Of a stretch of 64,000 nt of DNA, positions 11,555 to 21,506 are shown in pieces. The stretch is from Abelmoschus esculentus (Eukaryota > Streptophyta > Magnoliopsida > Malvales > Malvaceae). Positions within the stretch are counted from its first letter, which is position 1. Every line of letters begins with the position of its first letter. Where the stretch lies: assembly GCA_035048815.1 (NCBI GenBank), contig JAUCBN010000028.1:11587001-11651000 (forward strand), written 5' to 3'. The translations under genes were made by a program, and so were the position numbers. The notes below the pieces were generated by a model. The model ran no database searches, was not told the DNA's origin, and saw nothing but the letters and a program-made list of their open reading frames with translations.

Positions 11555-11990
11555 TACTATATATATAATAAGTTTCGATTAAAATAAGGCATAGTAATAA
11601 TTTAATATGTTAATGTGACTTAACGTGCGAACTCCTTAATAACATAAAATTCATGTAAAAAATGAGAGAAAAAAGTTCATACATCGGTATATATCGTGTA
11701 CTGATAGGGAAAGTAACCCTACAGCAAACATTTTTTTGTGAATAAAAAATGGGTTTGAGACAATGTTTTTATGGTTGTGAAGAACTGAAGATTCAGATTA
11801 GAGATTACAATATCAAATGACATTTTGACGTTCCAATCTGAAGGAAGAAGGAAGAAGGAAGAAGTATAGTATATAACAAACTGGAGAGACAGAGTTAGTG
11901 TTTACCGGAAAACAGTAAAATTACAATAGATTCACAGATTATTTGATACCAAGGATAATAATATCAGTTAAAAGTGTTACCGCTATCTGT
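10854..11990. other. AT-rich spacer with ATT and GAAGGAA repeats
   Basis: No gene is visible to 11,700. Between 11,700 and 11,990 lies the likely 3' untranslated and downstream part of the minus-strand gene ending at 11,991. A GAAGGAA-type repeat is at about 11,840-11,862. Confidence 0.45.
11493..11552. repeat. (ATT)n microsatellite, about 20 units
   Basis: An essentially uninterrupted ATT trinucleotide run of about 60 bp, ending in ATTACTACTATATATATA. Confidence 0.95.
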
Positions 11991-14900
11991 TCATATGGCA
12001 GGTTTAATTTCATCAGAGTTAACAGCAACTCCGTTCGGGGCATCTTCAGATCGAAGTTGAGCAGAAACATCATCAATGGCAGAGTTAAGCTGTTCAATCT
12101 TCTCAGTCAGTATCTTCCGGGTTTTCTGCACAACAAATCCCGATTACTATTCGCTACCATTCTGATGTAAACTAAAATCTATAACCTTTCGGAGGAACAT
12201 GCTTTAATTTCAAAGCACACGATGTTTCAGGCCATTCCCTAGATTGAACATTAACAGAAGTTTATGAGAGAAGAAGGAAGAAGAAATGTTGGCTAAAAGA
12301 GATGATTTAGCCATTCCAACTTAAGAGTATTTATATAGCCTCAATCGTCAGTTTATCATCTTGATATTGAAGGATCAAGTTGGTTACAACCGACTCGAGC
12401 AACAACCAAAAGATAATTAGATAGAACTAACTATAACCAATTCAACTGAAGCTAAAGCTGAAAACAGTTGAGAAGCTCGGAGAGCTTAATCTTCAATATT
12501 CACCCCATTTTCTTGTATCCTGAGTGAACATACATAGATTCACTCCAATATTTGCATTACTAGCTTACTCTTCGAGAAAACATAGATTTACTCCAATATT
12601 CACCCCACTTTCTTGTTTCTTGGGTGAACAAGGATCAAACAATCAGAAACCAAAGAACCAACATCCAACTTATTTGCATCCACATACATCCTGAAGGATT
12701 AGATCAACATTGTATACAACCAACATCCAACTTATTTGCATCCACATATATCCTGAAGGATTAGATCAACATTGTATACACACAACTGTGAACAAAGCTC
12801 ACAAAACCTTGTACTGGAAAATGCCTTAGGTTAAAATATCAGCAACCTGACTTGTGGCTAGTATATAGTTGACCTGAAGTTCCTCATAACTTTTTTTCGA
12901 ACAAAATAAAGGTTCATTGCTTAGTTTTGGCATGAAGAATAGGATTAGCAGCCATAGCTACGGTGCTACTATTATCACACCAGACAGTTGGAGCATTTTT
13001 CATTGTCACAAGCATGTCACTCAACAATGCTTATATCCAGACCACCTCACATGCTGTATCAGTTAGACTCATGTACTCAACTTCTGTTGTAGATCTAGAA
13101 ACCGAACGTTGCTTCTTTGAACACCATGACAGTAAGTGATTACCAAGAAATACACAGTATCCAGAAATGGACTTACGATTATCCACATCACTACTCCAGT
13201 CAACATCTGTAAAGGCTCTAATGGCTTCTGAAAAATGTAATTGGAGAGAACCATATACCATAAGTAGATGTACCTCTTAAGTATCTCAGTACTCTTTTAA
13301 CATCAGACCAATGCATGTCTATTGGGTGCTGCATGTACTGAGATAACTTATTCACAGCAAACGCAATGTCCGGTCAAATGTGACAAACATACAGTATGAC
13401 TCCCACAGTGCTACGGTATAACTCAGGCTGATCAAATGAGTTACCATCATGTTTGCTAAGCTTTGGTGATGTTACAATGGGTGTATCAGCTGGCTTGGAT
13501 GTAACCATATCAACCAAAGAGAGAAGGATCAACCAAAGAGGACCGAATGCCAAGACAACATAAAATCTCTTCAGCTTTGTAAACCAGTTCTTTGGTGCCT
13601 GTCGCAAACCATATAATGCTTTCTTTAATTTGCACACAAGGGGAGAACCATTTGTATCATAGGTAACAAAGCCTTTTGGTTGCTTCATATAGACATCTCC
13701 AAAAAGATCTCCCTTTAAGAAAGCATTATTTACATCAACTTAATGTATCTGTCATTTATTAAACACAGCTAGAGAAAAAACAACATTAACTGTAAAGAAC
13801 TTAACCGCAAGACTGAAGGTTTCCATGAAATCATGCCCTGGGATTTGAGACTACCCCTTAGCTACAAGACGAGCCTTAAACCTGTTGATACTGCTATCTG
13901 AGTTGAGTTTAACTCTAAATAACCACTTAGAGCCTATAGCCTTGCGATTTGAAGGTAGGGAAACAAGCTCCCAAGTGCTGTTTGAAAGTAAGGCATTGTA
14001 TTCAGCATAAACTACCTCCTTCCATTGTGGTATGCTTAGAGCCTGATGAATATTATCAGGTGTAAAATGCATTTCAACATTGTAGACTTTAGGCTTGAAT
14101 ATACCTGCCTTGCTTCGAGTCACTATACTGTGTTTATTTGTGGATGTAATGGGATCAGGCACATTGGTATGTATTTCTTCAGGATGAGTCATGGAACCAT
14201 TATCATTAGAATCACTTGCAGATGCAACATCAGTGCTATGAATAATGTCTTCAAAGATTCATTTATTGGAATGCTTGTGTCATCAGCAGGCTTATTGTTC
14301 ATCGGTTCATCTGAGAAATGACCCACACGATCAGTACTGTTAATCTCATGACGAGAGGAAGAATGAGAGATACTATTGGTAGCTGTAGGCGATCTAGGTG
14401 AATATTGCTCATTATTAGGTGCAACAGGTGGTGACTCAAGTATAGGATCAAACTATAGACCATCACTTGGAGCTGATGTATCTGACTATACAGGATGAGT
14501 GGCTATGTCAGGCTATGTCAGGTGTGTAATTGGTAAAAGGAAAAACAATAGAAGCAAATAATGAATCTTAAGGGGCATCTTTCTTGCTCAAAGCAAAAGG
14601 AAAGACATTTTCATTGAACTTAACATGGCGTGAGATATATATCCTTTCACTATTGTCCATGCATTGATACCCATGGTGCTTAGATGAGTACCCTAAGAAG
14701 ACACACTACTTGTAGCTGAATTCGAACTTGTGTCTATTGTAGTACCTGAGACATGGAAAGCATTGTGAGCCAAATACTCGCAAATATAAATGAGTTGGTT
14801 TTGTACCATGCAGCTTTTCATAAGGTGACACACCACCTAGAACTTTGGAGGGCATTCTATTGATAAAAAACACAACAAATTGAACAACAAAAGACCAATA

Positions 14901-17900
14901 TCGTAAGGGAACAGAAGCATGAGCAAGAAGCGTAAGAAATGTGTCAACAACATGTCTATGCTTTCGTTCAACAACAACATTTTGAGCAAATGTATGTGGA
15001 CAAGTAATTCTATGTTGAATACCAAGCTTATTTAACTCAAGAACTAAAGCCATGAATTCTCCACCACCATCAGTTTGAAGAGCTGTAAGTGTGGACTGAA
15101 ATTGATTTTTGACAATGGCAAAAAAAGAATTGAATGCAGCAATAACATCAGACTTGAATTTAAGGAAAAATATCAAACAATTCCTTGAATACTTGCCAAC
15201 AAAAGACACAAAATATTGTCAACCAACTGACTTAACATGGGCAAGACCCCATACATCTGTTTCAACCATTTCAAAACATTTAGTATACTGAGTAGTAGAC
15301 TCCTGGAAAAGAAGTCTTATACTCTTTCCTAGTTGACAAGCCGAACAAAACAAGCATGTATTCAAAAGGAATACTCTTATTTGAAACCATACTAACTACA
15401 TTGTAGGATGCGTGACCCAATCTTTGATACCATAACCAAAATTCTTCTTGAGTCAAGTCTCGAGTGGAAGGTGGTTGAGTTTACAAGAGTATTGTACCAG
15501 TTACTTCATCCCTAACACAACAACCATCATCATGGAACTCAAGAAATACATTATTGTCTCGAGTAAAACGAGACACAGACAAAAGGTTCATAGTGATCTT
15601 TGGAACACATAAAATATTGTCAATAACAAGCGAGCCACAGTGAGCATCAAGAGTAGTTTTTGTAACATGAGTAATAAGCACAGTTGAACCATCGCCTAAA
15701 TAAACCTTACCATTCCCTGAGTATGTTGTTCCACTTTGAGCTAGTATCGGACTATGCGAGACACTATGAGTAGCACCTGAATCAGGGAACCACCTATCAT
15801 TAGTGATGATAACACCTTTGGCAACCAGAGAGTTTACCTGCATCATATCAGCAGTTGGTTCAGGTGCAACTGTTGGAGTTTCTGGAGCAATAAAGGGATC
15901 ATAGCAATGAACATCGGGTTCAGGAGCATAATGACACATATTAGCTTGAACTCCCTCAGATCCTTCATTTGTTGATGAGTTGTATGGTTTGAAAGTTTGA
16001 TCAAACCGATACCAACAACAATCAACAAGATGGCCTAGTTTGCCACACAGTTGACATTGAGGGCGAGCCTTTCCTCGATACCGATCTCCATGCATAAGTG
16101 GCCTACGATCTCTAGTGTTGGTAAATTGAGGTTGAAAGTTACTTCTAGGAGTATACTGAGGCTTTTCAGGATTAAACTAGGTGAGATTGACTCCAGCTGA
16201 TACACGTTGATTAAGCAGCCTTGTCTCAACATCATAGAGAGACGATGTAACCGAAGCTAGGGTAGATGGTTCATGACTCATGGTGAGAGCAGCTACAAAA
16301 GGTTCATATTCAACAGGCAAGCCATTTAAATAGTGTTGCTGATGTCTCGGCACCTACTAGCTAAGGAAGAATACCAGTACTCATGGTGGAGAGGAGCCAA
16401 GAGGCAAGTGCATTATCTTTTTTCTTGAAACGTCGATAGGCAGGATTTAAGGTTATTTGCCCCGACGAGCTGGTGATAATCTTTGGCAAGATCGGAGTGT
16501 CCAGACCCAGGTAATGCTCAAGCTCATAGCCTCGAATCATTAGAATAACTTGCTGTTTCCATAAAAGAAAATTGTACTCATCAAGGCAAATATTAACCTG
16601 TTTATTCACAAACAATGGTTTTGTAAATGGAGTTTCTACTTGCGTCGTTCGATTATCATTACACTGTAAGGTGGATGCATTTCCAGAATCAACCATTGAA
16701 GGGAAGAAAGGCAAATCTCACAATGATAAGAAGAAAGAAGAAACAAGAAACAAATAAGCGAAGGGGTGGATGCATTTCTAGAATCAACCATTGAAGGGAA
16801 GAAAGGCAAAACTCACAATGATAAGAAGAAAGAAGAAACAAGGAACAAATAAGCGGAGGATCGTTATAGCAACGCCACAGGATCAAGTACTGGCGATTGA
16901 TACCATATTGAATATTAACAGAAATTTATGAGAGAAGAATGAAGGAAGAAGAAATGTTGGCCAAAAGAGATGATTCAGCCATTCCCACTTAAGGGTATTT
17001 ATATAGCCTCAATCGCCAGTTTACCATCTTGATATTGAAGGATCAAGTTGGTTACAACTGACTTGGACAACAACCAGAAGATAGTTAGATAGAATTAACT
17101 ATAATCAATTCAACTGAAGTTAAAGCTGAAAACAACTGAGAAGCTTGGAGAGCTTAATCTTCAATACCCTAAACTTAAGAAGCCATTAATTGTAGACAAA
17201 TAAAAAGGGGTTCAGGACAGGGGGACTTACCTCCAAAGCTTTTTCCTCATCATATATGAATTTAGGCAGTCTCTTCATTAGATCCTTTCTATCAGCTCCA
17301 GCTAGTACCTTGCTGATCTATTGAAGGTAAACAAGAAAACCCGAATTGACCATCAAACAAGTCATGAACATTAATACTACAGATGTACAAAAAATCAAAC
17401 AAATAATAGTTCCTATTGTTCCGGACCTTGGATTGCAGTAATCTAAAACAGAAAAAACAGGAACAATAAAGTTTCTTAAGATCAGAATTTATAGATGTGG
17501 AGCATAACTGAATGATAAATAAATAGTAGAATTTTACTCAGATATACATAATTGAGGAACAAGGAGACGTTTTAGTGCAATTTTGCATCATTCAGAATGC
17601 TAATATCACCTGAGGAGCAAATACACATCCAAGTGCACCAACGACAAGTCCTCCCAAAATAAAACCTCCGACAAAGATGCTCGCACTGCTTGGCCTTTCA
17701 CCATCACTAAGAAGACAAGACACAGAGGACTCCCACTGAGTATTTCGATAAATTTGACAATCGTAACATCACATTCAAAATCACAACAGAAGAGGGAAAG
17801 GTAATACACACAAGCATACAAACTTAAGTTGTGTATTGCTTTTCTTTTCTGAAAATAACTTGAGTTACTCGGACTTGGATATGAATATCGATAATAAGAA

Positions 17901-18773
17901 TGTGTAAGACGCAGGTATATTCAAAATTTTCAAAGTTTTTCCATGTATTTGGAGGGTCCTTGGAGGGTCATGTCCCCATATCCAATCCCAAATATGATAC
18001 TTGTGTTGTGTGTACAAACCATTATGCATCTTTGTGCTCCAAACTTAATCAAATATGATACCTGTAGGAAGCTCGAACTGTTACCGGCTTTCTAGAGGTA
18101 GAAAGATTCAGTTTTCCCAATCTATTAGAATTGAATGACAAGTTTGTAGGAATAGCACACCCAAAGTTTTGATCTACTGTCTTTAGATGTGAACCTAGCC
18201 AAAAAAAAAAACAGAGTAGGCGGATAAAGTAATGAACAAGATGGTAGTCCAGCTTTGGTGTAGACATGTAATAGAAATTAGAATCAATATCATCTTATTT
18301 TTACAATTGTATTCAACAAAGAGCAAAGATAAATAGCCATTTTACATAAAATCTGACATTTGAATAAAAAATCAAAACCAGAATTCTTGTGTAAAAGATC
18401 TGAACTAAAATGAACAATCGGGAGCATCGGATTAACAGTGAATTCTTCAACCAAGGTACTACTTTACCAAAACCCATTGTTCTCTCTCTCTCTGTCTGTC
18501 TTTCTTATGATTCTTCTACTTCTTTTTATACCACACTTAGACTACCCACAATCCCTAGGCGCTCGAACCCTCCACCCACAAATTGTTGCAACAGTAACAC
18601 TCGATCGAGATCTCTCTTTCATATTAAGCTTACGGCATTTAAAAGTTGATTACAATGAATTAACATAAATAAGGAAGGGAATAGAGATGAAGAGAATGAA
18701 TTGAATTACCCGAAGAAGAGAGTTGGATTGGGAGATTTGTGGGTGAAACCAAAGAATTTGAAAGGATAGTCAT
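11991..18773 (-). CDS. Plastid (inner envelope-type) small membrane protein, 5 exons, 171 aa
   Basis: Five exons join in frame with GT-AG introns: 18,773-18,710, 18,194-18,062, 17,706-17,610, 17,317-17,231 and 12,125-11,991 (516 nt including TGA). The first 65 or so residues are Ser/Asn/Arg-rich and poor in acids, like a chloroplast transit peptide. Residues 76-95 (SIFVGGFILGGLVVGALG region) form one Gly-rich membrane segment. Residues 99-127 hold the conserved ADRKDLMKRLPKFIYDEEKA block. The end (KTRKILTEKIEQLNSAIDDV) looks helical or coiled-coil. From memory it matches the Arabidopsis At1g42960 family, annotated as localised to the chloroplast inner membrane; its biochemical role is unknown to me. 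The last intron is about 5.1 kb because a copia element lies in it. The frame is intact, so the gene may still work if that intron is spliced. Confidence 0.88.
12245..12495 (-). repeat. 3' LTR of the copia element
   Basis: Direct repeat partner of 16,909-17,163 with scattered substitutions. On the minus strand it contains a TATATAAATAC box (plus-strand GTATTTATATAG near 12,328). Confidence 0.85.
12960..13345 (-). pseudogene. copia RNase H fragment
   Basis: AIRAFTDVDWSSDVDNRKSI, then SGYCVFLGNHLLSWCSKKQR and STTEVEYMSLTDTACEVVWI give the copia RNase H with the usual D-D-E pattern (TDVDW, STTEVEY). The frame is broken just upstream and after codon WI. Confidence 0.85.
13374..14192 (-). pseudogene. 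copia reverse transcriptase, catalytic palm missing
   Basis: QWKEVVYAEYNALLSNSTWE, GSKWLFRVKLNSD and RFKARLVAKG mark the start of the copia RT, and VCKLKKALYGLRQAPKNWF the next conserved block. After KLKRF the reading jumps to SLVDMVTSKPADTPIV, which is the segment following the RT. The block that should contain YVDD is absent. Stops occur near 13,850 and in the 13,690-13,850 gap. The polymerase is dead. Confidence 0.85.
14706..15330 (-). pseudogene. copia integrase core fragment
   Basis: The frame 15,209-14,706 has the retroviral-type integrase core: FQSTLTALQTDGGGEF (second catalytic Asp), then the copia hallmark NVVVERKHRHVVD (catalytic Glu) and YLRVFGSQCFPCLR from the region leading to the C-terminus. 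The zinc-binding N-terminus is disrupted by frameshifts between 15,210 and 15,480. Confidence 0.85.
15481..16714 (-). pseudogene. copia gag and protease, broken
   Basis: The N-terminal part (from 16,714) has the copia gag pattern LDEYNFLLWKQQVILMIRGY. The next block holds a CCHC zinc knuckle, CQLCGKLGHLVDCC (about 16,040-16,080), which binds RNA. Then comes the aspartic protease signature WFPDSGATHSVSH (DSGA form usual in copia elements) and a NLLSVSRFT word typical of the protease-integrase junction. Stops or frame changes separate the blocks at about 16,360 and 16,095. Confidence 0.85.
16909..17163 (-). repeat. 5' LTR of the copia element
   Basis: On the minus strand this is the 5' LTR. 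It carries a TATA-like CTATATAAATAC (plus strand 16,998-17,010) and is followed after 3 bp by the primer-binding site. Confidence 0.85.
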
Positions 18774-19652
18774 AGTGTGAGAGAGAGAATTAGATTCCAG
18801 GAGAGTTGGTTTCAAGTCTTTGGCATTGATAATCCCTGGCTGCTGCTGTTGTTGTTGGGCCAGGCCCAACTTCTATGACACCCGTCGTTTGCATCGATGC
18901 TGAGATATTTTTCTCAGTTTTGGAGCAGCATCAATGACCATGAGAATTGAAATGGATGGGTTTCAAGGTTGATGTTTGTCAGGTTCTGTCAATGGATGGA
19001 ATTTCAATAAAAATGGTTACTTCTAAGAAATGTGGGAAATATCCGACTTATTTTTAGATATATTAAGAATTTAAATAATATCTAAATTTAATAGTCGTTC
19101 GTTATTATTTTTAAAAAGTATTTTTGGAGTCAAATAATTTTAAAATAAAAAATAATATAATTTTTTAAATTAAAAGTATTTTTTATTTGAAATAAAAATT
19201 GCTTTTGAAAAAGTTAAAATTTTTAAATTTTTCAATAAATTTATTTTTTATATTTAAAAAAAATTATATTTTTTTTTAAATAGAAATTTACCTACTTAAA
19301 AATTTTTGACTCTTATTTCGTTAAAAATAATTTTTCCGAAATCAATATCAAACTTACCCTAATTCTTCTTCCATGATTCCTTCTGTTTTGGATGAAATGG
19401 GTCCTAATCACTACTTCTATAGCCGATTAGTCTTTTTCATTTCAGTACTTTAGTCACTCTTCGATCTTGAATGTGTGTACAAAGCCTTGCACACAAATGC
19501 GAAAAACAATGACGTCCAACAAAGAAACATTCCGATCACAGCCTTACAAAATCGAAAGGTCATTCCAATTGGAGCTCAGCTCTACCAAAATACCAGGCCA
19601 ACTGTAGCACTTACTACTATATTCCATCGATGAACTCAAGAAGATCGTAGAC
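18774..19652. other. Upstream region of the plastid-protein gene; AT-rich spacer
   Basis: 18,774-18,900 is the likely 5' untranslated region and includes a CAG-type (Gln-coding) microsatellite on the minus strand. An AT-rich block with poly-A/T runs follows to 19,370. No second gene start is obvious on the plus strand. Confidence 0.4.
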
Positions 19653-19831
19653 TTATTGCCTCAATGCTGTAAGTTTCTGTTGCTGCAATGCCACCCGGTT
19701 CTCGATATAACGGCCACCAGACTTCTTCTCATAGCCATAGCCATACACCACAGTAGAATGCTTCGATATCACCTTTTCTTGTAATTCTCCCTCAGCCACC
19801 AGCTCCTCCACCCACACAGATAAAATAGTAC
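19653..19831 (-). CDS. Possible 3'-terminal exon of an unrecognised gene
   Basis: Minus-strand frame ending at TAA 19,653-19,655 gives about 50 residues with balanced composition: VEELVAEGELQEKVISKHST, VVYGYGYEKKSGGRYIENR, then VALQQQKLTALRQ. The residue usage is protein-like and unlike the flanking repeats. A possible AG splice acceptor lies at about 19,815. I see no upstream exon of the same gene between 19,830 and 21,500. It may be a remnant, or an exon whose partners are too diverged to see. No family recognised. Confidence 0.35.
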
Positions 19832-20214
19832 ATCACTTATACAAACAGCCCGTGACGAGCAAAATATAAAAATGTATAAAATCTATTAACATCCAGTGCA
19901 AACAGAATCACCCTGTCATGCATAGTCATGTTTAGGACTAATAATGAGTACGACCGGCTCGTGAACTACACAATCAAAGTTCGACTTAGATAAACTCGAT
20001 TCAAGATCTTAATAAATTTTTACATATAAGATGTATGACACATATATTAAACTTGATTGTTAAGGAAGGTTTGAAAGAGCTTGAATTATCCAGTGTTAGA
20101 AATTGTGTTGTGAGATATATATAGTCTTTCTCCCAATAGACTTCAAACATTCAAGGCTTGCATGGAGGAAAAAAAATGACAAGTAAGAGTTTTGTTTTTA
20201 GATATTAAAACAAG
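19832..20214. other. No gene seen
   Basis: Unassigned sequence between the possible exon and the hAT fragment. No reading frame, repeat or element end is visible. Confidence 0.35.
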
Positions 20215-20620
20215 ATAGAATTCTACCTTCTTAATGCTTGAAACTGTTTTGAAATTTAAGGAAGCTTTTGATAATTTGTACACCAAGGGTGGTGCCTATT
20301 GTAGGGAGTTGAGGAGATATTTTGGTGTACCCGATGATAATGAATGAAGAAGAGTTGAAACTTTTTTATTAGATTTTCTACGACACTACATTTAAATTGT
20401 CAGAAAATCTTCATGTGACAAGTAACTCTTATATACCTCAGATTTTTGAAGTTGAAAACTTGATCTCTAGCTATTATGGTCATGAAAGTAGAAGTAATAT
20501 AAAGATGGCTTATCAAAGAAGGATTTAACATTCAATCAACCAATAATTATGATTGATGAGCCCTATTCTACTTTAGAAGAAGAGACTGAAGACTTTAAGT
20601 GATTTGATCATGGAATTAAC
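20215..20620 (+). pseudogene. hAT-superfamily transposase fragment
   Basis: From 20,235 the frame reads MLETVLKFKEAFDNLYTKGG, then a stop replacing Trp, RRVETFLLDFL. After a one-frame shift it continues FYDTTFKLSENLHVTSNSY, IPQIFEVENLI. This is the plant hAT (Ac/RICESLEEPER-type) RNase H-fold block, whose usual form is FL..FYDAT...S.SLYVTSN.Y...I..I. Only the middle of the protein remains. No terminal repeats were found. Confidence 0.7.
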
Positions 20621-21506
20621 ATTTTGTGCTTTGAGATAATAATTTGACTTCACTAACCGATATATAACATAGTTAGCTGTTGGTTTTTCTTTTATTCAAG
20701 TTTCCCCTTCCAAGGTAAGCAAATATTAACTATTATTACTCTTGAATTGTTGTGTTATATATATGTGTTTTTTTTCCCTATTTATATAATGTCATTTTTA
20801 TATGTTTTGTTCATCTTATGTTTGTAAATAGGTCTGCAATGTGAATCTGTTGAACAGAAAAGATCTGTCGAGAGAAATGATTGTTGTCTCCTTGTTCTAG
20901 TTCAGCACATAGTTTTGTTTTGTTTTTCCTTTTATCATAGTAACATAATTTTGTTTTGTCTTTCCTTTTTATCATAGACTTTGATTTCTGTTGTCTTTTA
21001 TATTTCCATATCGAACTCTTAGGTTCTTGATTTGTTGAAGGATTCATCAAAATCATTGAAGAAAGATTATTATTTTGATCTTTCGTTTTATTTAGTCTTT
21101 ATAGTCATGTTACTTTAGTTTTACATTGCCTTTATACTCGTGTTAAGCTTTATCAAGATTATGTCGAGATGATTTGCTAAATCTAATTTTTGTTTAAATC
21201 GATATAATTTAATTTAGAATCTAACCATTAAAAGATAATTAATTATTTTAAGTGTTAACGGTTATAATCAATGATAATTAATTTTAAATGGTTAACCATT
21301 TCTTAAAAAATAAATTATGATTTAATAATTAACCCCCGATTATTAATATATTATTCTCCATTCAAAACAAAGCACTAAAGCATCTTCCACCCCGAAAACC
21401 AGAAGATCAGGGGGAACTTACAATCACTTTCTGACAAAAACAAGAAACATCCATCCCTTGGGCCTTAAGTTGAGAAGAAAACAAGTACAATAACTGGGTG
21501 GGTGAA
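20621..21506. other. Spacer and 3' flank of the PFP gene
   Basis: AT-rich sequence without a supported gene. It includes a near-duplicate of a TTTTGTTTTG-TTTCCTTTTATCATAG phrase at 20,918-20,980. The last 150 bp before 21,507 are the likely 3' untranslated region of the minus-strand gene. Confidence 0.4.

Larger units (their letters stand above)
12245..17163 (-). mobile_element. Ty1/copia retrotransposon inside the last intron of the plastid-protein gene
   Basis: Two direct LTR copies of about 250 bp (12,245-12,495 and 16,909-17,163) start TGAAYATTAACAGAA and end AATCTTCA. On the minus strand a primer-binding site, TGGTATCAATCGCC, begins 3 bp inside the right LTR (16,891-16,905). A purine tract (AAGAAAATGGGGTGAA on the minus strand) borders the left LTR. 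Coding order on the minus strand is gag, protease, integrase, RT, RNase H, which is the copia order. Many frames are broken and part of the RT is lost, so it is not autonomous. I found no clean 5-bp target duplication. It has the same orientation as the host gene. Confidence 0.88.

Noticed and set aside
12230..17172. ATTCCCTAGA / ATACCCTAAA as a target duplication of the copia element
   Set aside because: The words are similar, but neither abuts its LTR and the copies differ at two or more bases.
18410..18668. Two overlapping plus-strand ORFs
   Set aside because: They lie in the first intron of the minus-strand plastid-protein gene and read a CT-rich microsatellite.
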